This document shows, in pieces, positions 8,449-17,827 of a stretch of DNA of 64,000 nucleotides (position 1 is the first letter of the stretch; each line of letters begins with the position of its first letter). The position numbers and the translations under genes were made by a program. Source of the DNA: Enterococcus raffinosus (lineage in GTDB: Bacteria; Bacillota; Bacilli; Lactobacillales; Enterococcaceae). Under the pieces are notes generated by a model that saw only the letters and a program-made list of their open reading frames with translations, ran no database searches and was not told where the DNA came from. The DNA lies in contig NZ_JXLA01000002.1 of the NCBI RefSeq assembly GCF_001886185.1, positions 1 through 64,000 on the forward strand. Reading direction: 5' to 3'.

Positions 8449-9225
8449 ATGCTGAAAACAGAGCGCCAACAATCAATCTTGGCCATGTGTGATCGCTATG
8501 GGACGATCACCGTGAAGTTTATACAAGAAGTTTTAGATGTTTCTGACATGACCATCCGACGAGATCTGGAGGAGCTGGCACAAAGCCAGAAGCTTTTACG
8601 GGTTCACGGTGGCGCACAGAAAATCAACGAAACTAAAGAAATAGTATCTTCTATAGAAGCAAACGAACTTTCCCATAAGGAAAAAAAGAAGCTGCACACT
8701 AAAGAAAAAGAATACATTGCAAAAAATGCAGCGGCTTATATCAACCAGGAGGATGACACGATCTTTCTTGGCTCAGGAACAACGATTGAGCTGATGACAC
8801 AATATATCGATTCTCCCTCACTGCGGATCGTTACCAACAGTCTGCCGGTGTTTAACCTGTTAAGTGAAACGAAAAGCTTTGAGCTCTATTTGATTGGCGG
8901 GCTTTATCGTGAGAAGACCGGTGCTTTTGTCGGTTCGATCGCTAATGAGGCTGTTCAGAAAATTGGAATCAAAAAAGCGTTTGTGGGAGTCAATGGGTTA
9001 AAAGGACCAGAGGTTTCCAATTTCAGCATTGAAGAAGGAACGCTGCAGAAAATCGTGTTAGACAACGCCGCTGAAAAATGTTTGGTCTCAGACGCAAATA
9101 AGTTTGATCATAGCGATTTTTATAATTTCTACGATCTGCGCAAGATTGATGCGCTATTTACGGATTCTACTCTTTCACCAGAACTGAAGAGTTATTATCA
9201 GCAATACACTAGGATCATTCAATAG
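8449..9225 (+). CDS. lacR: Lactose/galactose PTS repressor, DeoR family
   Basis: A 258-residue DeoR repressor. Winged helix about 1-57 with [14 protein letters not shown] as recognition region, then HGGAQ and a sugar-phosphate sensor domain with SGTTIEL and FVGSI. The ATG at 8449 follows GGAGGGA and reads MLKTERQQS; an earlier in-frame ATG at 8416 lies inside the promoter. It heads lacABCD and stands divergent from gatABC, the standard place for LacR, which is released by tagatose-6-phosphate in related systems. It is paralogous to the DeoR protein at 5185. Confidence 0.88.
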   Translation: MLKTERQQSILAMCDRYGTITVKFIQEVLDVSDMTIRRDLEELAQSQKLLRVHGGAQKINETKEIVSSIEANELSHKEKKKLHTKEKEYIAKNAAAYINQEDDTIFLGSGTTIELMTQYIDSPSLRIVTNSLPVFNLLSETKSFELYLIGGLYREKTGAFVGSIANEAVQKIGIKKAFVGVNGLKGPEVSNFSIEEGTLQKIVLDNAAEKCLVSDANKFDHSDFYNFYDLRKIDALFTDSTLSPELKSYYQQYTRIIQ

Positions 9226-9274
9226 CACGAGTGAGCCGCAAAGAACAATGATATCTAACGAGGAGGAAATAAAA

Positions 9275-9703
9275 ATGCGTGTAGTAATTGGTTCAGACAG
9301 TGATGGCATGAGACTTAAGGAAGTAATCAAGAAAGACCTGATCGATAGAGGATTTACAGTAGTGGACAAAAGTGAAACCGCTTCGGAGGATTTTGTCGAA
9401 TCAACGTTGGCAATCGCCAATGATTTGAATGAAAACGAAGGCAGCTTAGGCGTGGCGATTGATGGCTATGGTGCTGGCAGTTTTATAACCGCAGTGAAGG
9501 TAAAAGGCATGGTTGCCGCGGAAGTTTCTGACGAACGCAGTGCCTATATGACAAGAGAACACAACAATTCCCGCATGATTACGTTAGGAGCAAAGATCGT
9601 CGGCGATGAATTGGCACTAAACATCGTTAGAGAATTTTTACAAGCGAACTACGACGGCGGACGTCATCAAGTGCGTGTCGATATGTTAAATAAAATGGCG
9701 TAG
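9275..9703 (+). CDS. lacA: Galactose-6-phosphate isomerase, subunit A
   Basis: With LacB it converts galactose-6-phosphate to tagatose-6-phosphate. It is 142 residues, the family size, and belongs to the RpiB/LacA/LacB fold, beginning [16 protein letters not shown]. The segment [17 protein letters not shown] is typical. LacA lacks the catalytic cysteine region seen in LacB (CGTG), in line with a heteromultimer whose active site needs both. The ATG at 9275 follows AGGAGG; a start at 9248 has no ribosome site. Confidence 0.93.
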   Translation: MRVVIGSDSDGMRLKEVIKKDLIDRGFTVVDKSETASEDFVESTLAIANDLNENEGSLGVAIDGYGAGSFITAVKVKGMVAAEVSDERSAYMTREHNNSRMITLGAKIVGDELALNIVREFLQANYDGGRHQVRVDMLNKMA

Positions 9704-9726
9704 AAAAATAAGAAGGGATGAATAAA

Positions 9727-10242
9727 ATGAAAATCGCAATCGGCTGTGACCACATCGTCACAGATACAAAAATGGCTGTATCAGATTTCTTAAAATCAAA
9801 AGGACATGAAGTGTTGGATATGGGGACCTATGATTTTACTCGTACTCATTATCCGATTTATGGAAAAAAAGTAGGCGAAGCGGTAACGACCGGTGAAGCG
9901 GATCTAGGGGTTTGCTTATGCGGAACTGGCGTCGGGATAAATAATGCGGTCAATAAAGTTCCAGGTATCCGCAGCGCGTTGGTGCGGGATATGACCACCG
10001 CGATTTACGCGAAGGAACAACTGAACGCAAATGTCATCGGCTTTGGTGCACGAATCACAGGAGAATTCTTGATTTGCGATATTTTAGAGGCTTTCATTCA
10101 GGCGGAATATCAAGAAACGGAAGAAAATAAGAAGCTGATCGCGAAAATCGATCATGTTGAAAAAGCCAGCGCTGACCAGTCAGATCCGCATTTTTTTGAT
10201 GAATTCATCGAAAAATGGGATCGCGGCGAATACCACGATTAA
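9727..10242 (+). CDS. lacB: Galactose-6-phosphate isomerase, subunit B
   Basis: The partner of LacA, 171 residues, exactly the usual LacB length. It opens [15 protein letters not shown] and has the conserved [18 protein letters not shown] loop with the cysteine of the RpiB/LacB active site, then [11 protein letters not shown]. The ATG at 9727 is preferred over 9718 because the AGAAGGGA ribosome site at 9711-9717 is too close to the latter. It lies in the lacABCD run with 23 bases after lacA. Confidence 0.94.
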   Translation: MKIAIGCDHIVTDTKMAVSDFLKSKGHEVLDMGTYDFTRTHYPIYGKKVGEAVTTGEADLGVCLCGTGVGINNAVNKVPGIRSALVRDMTTAIYAKEQLNANVIGFGARITGEFLICDILEAFIQAEYQETEENKKLIAKIDHVEKASADQSDPHFFDEFIEKWDRGEYHD

Positions 10243-10254
10243 GAAGGTGGCGCA

Positions 10255-11181
10255 ATGATTCTTACAATTACAATGAATCCTTCGATTGATATTTCTTATC
10301 CCTTGGATGATTTCAAGCTAGATACTGTCAACCGGGTGAAGAACGTTCGTAAAACGGCTGGCGGCAAGGGATTGAATGTTACTCGCATCTTGAAACAACT
10401 GGATGCGGAGGTAGTAGCTAGCGGCTTAATCGGTGGATTTTTAGGCGAAGAGATAAAAAAAGATTTGACGAGTAATTACATTGCTCATGATTTTTTACCG
10501 ATCAGCGGGGAAACACGAAACTGTATCGCTGTTTTACACAAGGGGCAGCAAACGGAAATCTTAGAAAGCGGTCCTGTCATTTCAAAAGAAGAAGCACAGG
10601 CATTCTTGAAGCATTTCGAACAATTAGCGGCCAGAGCAGATATTCTATCCTTTTCCGGCAGTTTACCCGAAGGCTTGCCAGTCGATTTTTACAGTCAGAT
10701 GCTGCAGATTTGTCAAGAAAAACCAGTTGTTTTGGATTGCTCTGGGGAAGCTCTAACAGAGGTACTTAAAGGGGAAGTTAAACCGCGTCTGATTAAACCA
10801 AACACCGAGGAATTGGCTGAATTATTAGGTCGCAGGATTTCAACAGACATTGAAGAACTAAAAGCAGCTTTGACAGACCCAATATTTACAGGGATCGAGT
10901 GGATCGTCGTTTCTATGGGTGGAGACGGGGCGTTTGCTAAACACCACAAGAAGTTTTATCTCGTAACGATTCCAAAAATCGCTGTCGTCAATCCTGTTGG
11001 TTCTGGCGATGCGACGGTTGCCGGCTTGACTGCCGCGATTGAAAAAGGTTCTTCAGATGAGGATGTCCTGAAACAAGGAAACGCCTTAGGGATGTTAAAC
11101 GCACAAGAAGCAACAACGGGACATGTTGAGTTAGCCAACTATCAAGCATTATTCGATCAGATTCTAGTCACGGAAATATAG
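10255..11181 (+). CDS. lacC: Tagatose-6-phosphate kinase (PfkB family)
   Basis: It phosphorylates tagatose-6-phosphate to tagatose-1,6-bisphosphate. It is 308 residues with the PfkB signatures: [13 protein letters not shown] (about 36-48) near the N-terminus and the C-terminal [13 protein letters not shown] with the catalytic Asp. Its place between lacB and lacD separates it from fructose-1-phosphate kinase (FruK), which shares the fold. Ribosome site GAAGGTGG, 12 bases after lacB. Confidence 0.92.
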   Translation: MILTITMNPSIDISYPLDDFKLDTVNRVKNVRKTAGGKGLNVTRILKQLDAEVVASGLIGGFLGEEIKKDLTSNYIAHDFLPISGETRNCIAVLHKGQQTEILESGPVISKEEAQAFLKHFEQLAARADILSFSGSLPEGLPVDFYSQMLQICQEKPVVLDCSGEALTEVLKGEVKPRLIKPNTEELAELLGRRISTDIEELKAALTDPIFTGIEWIVVSMGGDGAFAKHHKKFYLVTIPKIAVVNPVGSGDATVAGLTAAIEKGSSDEDVLKQGNALGMLNAQEATTGHVELANYQALFDQILVTEI

Positions 11182-11193
11182 GAGGATATACAG

Positions 11194-12180
11194 ATGAACG
11201 AAGAAAAACGTCAATTTATCAAACAGTTATGCAATGAAGAGGGTGTGATCGGGGCTTTAGCCATCGACCAACGGGGAGCCTTGAAGAAGATGATCACGAA
11301 ATTCAAGGGTAGCGATGCTGAAGAATCAGAAATCATCGAATTCAAAGAAATTGTTTCTGCTCAATTAACGAAATACGCGTCATCCATCCTGTTGGATCCG
11401 GAATATGGGTTGCCAGCCGCAGAGGTACGAGCTGAAAATGCTGGCTTATTACTTGCTTATGAAAAGACAGGCTATGATGCTTCCACACCGGGTCGTTTAC
11501 CAGATTTATTATCCATTTGGTCAGTGAAGCGATTGAAAGAGGCTGGCGCGGATGCTTGCAAGTTCTTATTATATTATGATGTCGATGAATCTGAAGAGAT
11601 TAACAATCAAAAACATGCCTTCATCGAACGGATCGGCTCAGAATGTCAGGCGGAAAATTTGCCTTTCTTCTTAGAATTAGTTTCCTATGATGCAACTATT
11701 TCTGATGCTGCTTCAAGAGAGTATGCAGTGAAGAAACCTCATAAGGTCATCGAAATGATGAAGGAGTTCTCTGCTCCTCGCTATGGCGTCGATGTATTGA
11801 AGGTAGAAGTTCCCATTAATATGAATTATGTGGAAGGATATGCTGCTGGAGAGGTCGTTCATACGAAAGCAGAAGCTGCGAACTTCTTCAAAGAACAAGC
11901 CGAAGCGACGAGCTTACCATTTATCTTCTTAAGTGCTGGTGTAAAAGCAGCGCTGTTCCAAGAGACACTGCGCTTTGCGAAGCAGGCTGGCTCAACCTTC
12001 AATGGGGTACTTTGCGGACGTGCGACATGGGCTGATGGCGTGGAAAGCTACATTACCAATGGTAAAGAGGCCGCCGTCGAATGGATGAACACTCAAGGAC
12101 GTAAAAATATCGAAGAATTAAATGTGGTATTGAAGGAAACAGCAACTCCTGTGAAGCAATTGGCTGGAACATTAGCATAA
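11194..12180 (+). CDS. lacD: Tagatose-1,6-bisphosphate aldolase (class I)
   Basis: It cleaves tagatose-1,6-bisphosphate to dihydroxyacetone phosphate and glyceraldehyde-3-phosphate. It is 328 residues, in line with LacD. The N-terminal [18 protein letters not shown] and the segment [13 protein letters not shown] are characteristic, and VDVLKVEVP near residue 205 carries the probable Schiff-base lysine. It closes the lacRABCD operon, 12 bases after lacC with an AGGAGG site. Confidence 0.93.
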   Translation: MNEEKRQFIKQLCNEEGVIGALAIDQRGALKKMITKFKGSDAEESEIIEFKEIVSAQLTKYASSILLDPEYGLPAAEVRAENAGLLLAYEKTGYDASTPGRLPDLLSIWSVKRLKEAGADACKFLLYYDVDESEEINNQKHAFIERIGSECQAENLPFFLELVSYDATISDAASREYAVKKPHKVIEMMKEFSAPRYGVDVLKVEVPINMNYVEGYAAGEVVHTKAEAANFFKEQAEATSLPFIFLSAGVKAALFQETLRFAKQAGSTFNGVLCGRATWADGVESYITNGKEAAVEWMNTQGRKNIEELNVVLKETATPVKQLAGTLA

Positions 12181-12387
12181 AAAAACTCCTGGATTGAACA
12201 CTAGATCGATCACCAATGGTTTGACCAAAAAGCGAACTTTTGGTGGTCACTACATACTGGTGTTTTGTCTGGGATTTTTTTTATTTGATGGACGCGAATG
12301 ATCTGCCTTCAGCTTCTGTTCGCTTTAGAATGGGAGAGCTGAAAGGTCCTGTGTCATGAACGAATTGCTGGCTCTAATATTTTGCAT
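12181..12387. other. 3' region of lacD without a gene
   Basis: GATCACCAA (12208-12216) can pair with TTGGTGGTC (12240-12248), and a T-run (about 12283-12290) lies some 35 bases further on, so this may be a loose lacD terminator. No coding frame is convincing here. Confidence 0.35.
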
Positions 12388-12428
12388 TAAAAAATAGAAC
12401 GTCTCAAGCTGTATGAGGCGTTCTATTT
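12388..12428. terminator. Terminator for glcU (minus), possibly bidirectional
   Basis: AAATAGAACGTCTC pairs with GAGGCGTTCTATTT around a nine-base loop. On the minus strand the stem is followed by TTTTTT, which fits termination of the glcU operon; on the plus strand the following sequence is only moderately T-rich. Confidence 0.75.
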
Positions 12429-12504
12429 GATTTGAAGCGATTCTTCAAAAAAAGTTTGTCGTAATACTTAAAAAACAAACGATAAACATTTTATCTTCTT
12501 TAGT

Positions 12505-13356
12505 CTATAGGAAGGTCGTGATGATACTTCCAATAACGATCAGCGTCAAGCCAATCAGCGTATAGCGTGTTTCTTTTGGGGATTTCTTTTCTTTCAAGAT
12601 GTACATGCCGCCTAAAGTCGAGATGACAACATTCAACTGCGTGATGACATAAGCAGTTGCCACACCGTTTCCTTTAGCAGAGAAAATATACGCAAAGGCG
12701 GAGATACTGAAGATTACCCCGACGATTATCGCTTTCCAGCTCTTGTCATTTCCAAAAGCTTTTGGCTGTTTCAGAATCACATAGACAGTCGCCGCTAAAA
12801 AGACTCCCAGCATTTGCGGGAAGAAAATCGCTTCTCCCGACGCGTCCACTAGATTTGGCAACGCGCTGTAGACCCAATACCCGACACTTGTAGCTACTAA
12901 AATCAACAAGCCCTTGGTTTTGCCGTTTCCCTGATCCGGGCCATCGGTGACGGCAGTCAGAGCGGCACCGACAATCAAGATACCAATAGCCACAAATCCG
13001 ATGATCCGTGCGGTCGTTCCTGGCCATTCACCAAATAAGAAAACTCCGATCAGCGAGGTTCCAATCAGTTGCAAGCCTGTCGAGATCGGCATTGTTCGTG
13101 AGACGCCCAACAGGTTAAAGGCGGTGTATTGTCCGGTTTGGCCAATCACCCAAAAAGCCCCTGACATCAAGGCGATCAAAAAAGTGCTAATAGATAGCGA
13201 TTGATCGGAAAAGAAAAAGTAAACAAACAATCCGACGATCAGGGTGCCGATCCCTGTTCCCAAAATCTCATTGGTGGGACGTCCGCCGATTTTTTTCAAA
13301 ATCAGCGGCTGAATCCCCCAGCCAATCGCGGGGATCAATGCAATCAAAATATTCAT
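12505..13356 (-). CDS. glcU: Glucose uptake protein, GRP/RhaT-like transporter
   Basis: A 283-residue membrane protein with ten hydrophobic segments in a drug/metabolite-transporter fold, beginning MNILIALIPAIGWGIQPLI, as in GlcU of bacilli and staphylococci. It imports glucose without phosphorylation, driven by the proton gradient. The ATG at 13356 is chosen over an in-frame GTG at 13365 because GGAG sits eight bases before it. It follows gdh by 21 bases. The same pair (glcU-gdh) exists in Bacillus, where free glucose taken up is oxidised by the dehydrogenase. Confidence 0.88.
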   Translation of the reverse strand: MNILIALIPAIGWGIQPLILKKIGGRPTNEILGTGIGTLIVGLFVYFFFSDQSLSISTFLIALMSGAFWVIGQTGQYTAFNLLGVSRTMPISTGLQLIGTSLIGVFLFGEWPGTTARIIGFVAIGILIVGAALTAVTDGPDQGNGKTKGLLILVATSVGYWVYSALPNLVDASGEAIFFPQMLGVFLAATVYVILKQPKAFGNDKSWKAIIVGVIFSISAFAYIFSAKGNGVATAYVITQLNVVISTLGGMYILKEKKSPKETRYTLIGLTLIVIGSIITTFL

Positions 13357-13377
13357 GAATTTCACTCCGTTCTATTT

Positions 13378-14560
<1,183 letters not shown>

Positions 14561-15106
14561 TTATTGTACTGTAGAATAGGCGTTAAAGCCGATCCCTTCA
14601 TCTTTCCAGCCAACTTTGATTAAATGATCTCGTTCGCTTTTTAATAACGTGAAATGATGTGCGCCAGCTTTGGCATTCGGATTATACAGACGATAAACAG
14701 GTTCTCCGAGCGTTGCGGGCATAACAAGACTGATATTATCATCATGCCAACCCACTTTAATCAATTGCTCTTTCTCGTCCTGAAAAGCAGTGTAATGATG
14801 ATCGCCTGCGTTCGGATTATATACGCGGTAGACATAGGCTACTTTAATCGTTGTGGTATAACCCTGACCATAAAAACCGATCCCTTCATCGTTCCAACCA
14901 AAATTCACTAATGTTGCTCTTTCATAATTACTAGGGGTAAAAAGATGTTCGCCGGAATTCGGATTATAGAGTCGGTAGATGGCGTGTCGTGGCGATGCTT
15001 CAACAGAAGTCTCAGCAGATGCTTTTGAACCGAAGCCGCCAACTCCTAACAAACAGACCCCAACCAACAGTATCATCATAAGTAGCGAGCGATTCTTTTT
15101 CTTCAT
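14561..15106 (-). CDS. Secreted protein with three DUF5648-type repeats
   Basis: This 181-residue exported protein has a signal peptide (about 1-31, basic MKKKNR then a hydrophobic core, cleavage near SASA/ET). The mature part has three repeats of about 45 residues, each starting with a Y-R-[LV]-YNPN-[SA] motif, then a His-rich HLFT/HHYT/HHFT segment and GW[NHK]D[ED] near the end. Such repeats occur in DUF5648 proteins, often appended to secreted hydrolases and lysins; here they stand alone. No catalytic domain is visible, so a binding role at the cell surface is possible but unproven. Ribosome site GGAGGAG. Confidence 0.8.
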   Translation of the reverse strand: MKKKNRSLLMMILLVGVCLLGVGGFGSKASAETSVEASPRHAIYRLYNPNSGEHLFTPSNYERATLVNFGWNDEGIGFYGQGYTTTIKVAYVYRVYNPNAGDHHYTAFQDEKEQLIKVGWHDDNISLVMPATLGEPVYRLYNPNAKAGAHHFTLLKSERDHLIKVGWKDEGIGFNAYSTVQ

Positions 15107-15411
15107 TTATAACTCCTCCAGCCATTTCTTTAAATAAACGACAGTTCAACTAATTGCAATTTCCCATCTCACCGAATTTGTTCAACTACCAACGAAAATA
15201 CTTTATATAAGTATATCACACTATTTTTTATGAATAGAATCAATATAACTAAAAAAGTTTATTTTGATCCAGTGATGCATAGTAAATAATATTTTCTCAA
15301 GCAGTATTTTTGGTTATTGATAAAAATCGAAAAAACTTCATAATAAGAAAATAGATTTGGTGAACAGACTGTACTATTCTAAAAGGAATAAGAAAGCCAA
15401 GGAGTGAAGTT
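15107..15411. other. AT-rich intergenic region
   Basis: It holds the promoter area of the secreted protein (minus strand) and an AAGGAG ribosome site at about 15399-15404 left over from the decayed response regulator. No gene seen. Confidence 0.4.
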
Positions 15412-15960
15412 AAAATACGTGTATTAGTGGTTGAAGACAATCGTGAATTGTCCTTATTGATAAAAGAAGGCTTAGAGCAGGAAAATATTTCAGTGGATCT
15501 GGCCTGTGACGGAGAAGCAGGGGAGAGAAGGCCTTTGTGAATGATTATGACGGGATTTTATTGGACTTAAATGACGGTTTGGCTGTTTTTTATAGAGCTT
15601 ACGAGCATCTGCAGTAGAGAGCCCGATCATCATTATCACGGTCCATGACGAGATCGAAGAACGGGCGAAAATACTAGATTTTTGTGCGGATGATTATTTA
15701 GTGAAGCCCTTAGAATTATTAGAATTAAATGTGAGGCTAAGTGCAGTCGTTCTACGGCATCATGGACGTTCGTTGCCGCAAGTTAAAGTAGGAACGCTGA
15801 CTGTAGATCATGTGCCGAAGAGTGGATTACCAACAAAAAGAAATCTTGTTAAAACCGAAGGAGTTCGATATTTTACTCTGTATCGCGCAGCGCTATCCAG
15901 CCATCGTTTCATCAGAGGAAATCTCTAACACGTTCTCGAAAGCAAAAAACCGGCTCTCGG
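15412..15960 (+). pseudogene. Decayed OmpR-family response regulator
   Basis: A recognisable receiver domain is spread over several frames. IRVLVVEDNRELSLLIKEG follows the old ribosome site but its start codon is now GTT. Then frame breaks near 15525 and again near 15600, after which SPIIIITVHDEIEERAK and CADDYLVKPLELLE give the receiver's end. The winged-helix part LLKPKEFDILLCIAQRYP is in yet another frame near 15845-15910. The gene stops at about 15950, short of the final DNA-binding strand-helix. No histidine kinase remains beside it. It cannot make a working regulator. Confidence 0.85.
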
Positions 15961-16935
15961 ATAAAAAAGGACAAGACATTGACTGCCACGAACAGTTTAG
16001 ATGCTGATCCAAAAGAAAGGCTTCCATTGACGGATTTTATGAAAATGAATAAGCAGCAGGCTGAAAGATGGATCAAAGAAAACCAAGCTGAAAACCCTTC
16101 ATTGATAGAAGAGTACAGTGATACAATTGAAAAAGGAAAACCTATTCGTAGTGAAATCACAAACGCCGAAGTGACACCTGAAACCTATCAACGAAAAGAT
16201 CCAGCAAAGGTCTATTTTTCAAAAGGCAAACAAACCTATCAAAAAGATATCAAGGTACCAGATTTTTAACGAAAGCCACGCACTGAAGTGGAAACATGGG
16301 CAAAAAAACAATGAGATTGATATGAACTATGAAGAAACGACTTCTAATGAGATTCAAGCGGATAGTATAGTCGCGCAAAGTATCGCTAAGGACGAAAAAA
16401 TTGCGAAAAAGAATAAAAAATGACTGTGACAGTCTCACTAGGGAAAGGTTTTATAGTACCTAATTTTTCAGACTATAGCCTGGAAGATGCAAGTACAGCC
16501 TTAGAAGGCCTACAGATTCAAGCTAAAGGGATCTATACAGAAAATTTCCCCTATGGTCAACTCGTTTCACAAAGTATAGAGGCAGGGAAGGTTTTAAGTG
16601 CTAAAGATGATTTAACCATTAAGGTACTCTATTCATTAGGTCGCCCTTATATGAAGGATTTACGCGGAACCATGGTGGAAGGTGGACTACAAAAATACTT
16701 TCACGATGAGTTTCAATCAAAAGGGGTGAATGTTCATTATGTCATCCGACAGGTCGATTCAGATCAGCCAAAGGGAACGGTCGTTGGGATGAGCCACTTC
16801 AGTGAATATATCCCATTGAACTTGACTGTTTCAATTGATATTAGCTTAGGTAACTTAGGTTCGGCGCCGACGAGCTTCCCTAACAATGCTGGTGGGGCAG
16901 ATAATGGTGAGAATCAGGAAAAACCAAGTGAATAA
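15961..16935 (+). pseudogene. Decayed PASTA-domain protein
   Basis: PASTA repeats are split over two frames: 15979-16269 (LPLTDFMKMNKQQAERWIKEN, then YSDTIEKGKP and YFSKGK), a continuation 16270-16420 in another frame ending DSIVAQSIAKDEKIAKKNKK, and 16420-16935, which carries on at once with MTVTVSLGKGFIVPNFSDY. The last part alone is 171 codons with two PASTA-like units and a Gly/Asn-rich tail. PASTA units bind peptidoglycan or muropeptides in kinases and penicillin-binding proteins. Here no kinase or transmembrane segment survives. It runs straight on from the response-regulator remnant, so a deletion probably joined the two. Confidence 0.75.
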
Positions 16936-17063
16936 AGCTGTAAAAAGATGTCTGTTTAAAACTAAAATACGCTCTATTCTGTAGATTAAATAAACAAAAA
17001 GGCAAATTTTTCCGTTATCACTATGGATAAGTTTGTTTTTTTGGGCAAAAATATAATTAATTG

Positions 17064-17072
17064 TGATATAAT
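17064..17072 (+). promoter_or_regulatory. Extended -10 promoter before the membrane protein at 17139
   Basis: TGATATAAT is a perfect extended -10 (TGN-TATAAT) about 65 bases upstream of the start codon. The -35 region is poor, as is usual for this promoter type. Confidence 0.5.
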
Positions 17073-17138
17073 ATAAATGAATTAATAAATAATAGGAGAA
17101 AAAGTCATTTATTCTATTTTTAAATGGAGGGATTGAGA

Positions 17139-17495
17139 ATGGACGGTACAACAAGAGAACAAGACAAGATTCGTCGCATGACATTGTTAATTTCGGTCAT
17201 GTTATTGTTAATAAGTGGAGTAAGCTATTTCCTTTATCAACAGTCGTATCAAACAAGGCTTCAAGTGACTGTGACTAGCAAAAGAGTGTTGCCGAATACA
17301 GTAGGCAACATGGAGACTAAAAAAAAGACAGATGAGCGTATGAGGAAAAGTGACATGAATTCAACTATTTATGATCCTTTGGAGCTAAATCAAGATCTGT
17401 ATAATGAAAATCCATTTCTCTTGAATGAGGAAAACTTAAAGGCTACTTCTCCTTCAATTTTTAGATTAAGTAACCAAATTGAGCCATTACCATAA
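17139..17495 (+). CDS. Small membrane-anchored protein, truncated paralogue of the 20054 protein
   Basis: This 118-residue protein has one transmembrane segment (about 18-38, LLISVMLLLISGVSYFLY) after a charged N-terminus. The extracellular part begins LQVTVTSKRVLPN and contains STIYDPLELNQDLYNENPF. Both stretches resemble the protein at 20054 (PVTVVSGEFLPDG; SSDLYIQNPKHNANP), so the two are likely paralogues, this one shorter. The start at 17139 follows GGAGGG; the ATG at 17124 overlaps that site. A terminator follows, so it is its own unit. Function unknown. Confidence 0.65.
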   Translation: MDGTTREQDKIRRMTLLISVMLLLISGVSYFLYQQSYQTRLQVTVTSKRVLPNTVGNMETKKKTDERMRKSDMNSTIYDPLELNQDLYNENPFLLNEENLKATSPSIFRLSNQIEPLP

Positions 17496-17547
17496 TTCAC
17501 TTTTAAGAGAAGGTGACTTTAGATAGCTACTCGCTATAAATAATATT

Positions 17548-17586
17548 AAAATCATTCACTGAATTTTCAGTGAATGATTTTTTTTG
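17548..17586 (+). terminator. Terminator after the 17139 gene
   Basis: AAATCATTCACTGA pairs with TCAGTGAATGATTT around a four-base loop, followed by a T-run. Confidence 0.85.
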
Positions 17587-17827
17587 AAAAAATCTTATCA
17601 AAGTAAAAAAATCCATAATTATTTAATAATATCAAATGAAGATATAATATGGAATATTTTTGCTTAAAACCATCTATTTTGCTCTGAAAAACCAATTTTA
17701 ACCTTAATAATATACTTATGAACAAAATATTTGCGTTATATAGATGAGTGCTTTACCATTTAATTATCATTAAAAGTAATTTATTTTCAACGTATTATTA
17801 ATTTTTAATAAGGAGGTGTTTAAAATA
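17587..17827. other. AT-rich upstream region of the surface-protein operon
   Basis: Very AT-rich with no coding frame; it must hold the promoter of the 17828-21461 operon, but several TATAAT-like hexamers are present and none can be chosen with confidence. Confidence 0.4.

Noticed and set aside
17816-17827. GTG start of the adhesin at 17816
   Set aside because: It overlaps the AGGAGG ribosome site; the ATG at 17828 has correct spacing and starts a signal peptide.
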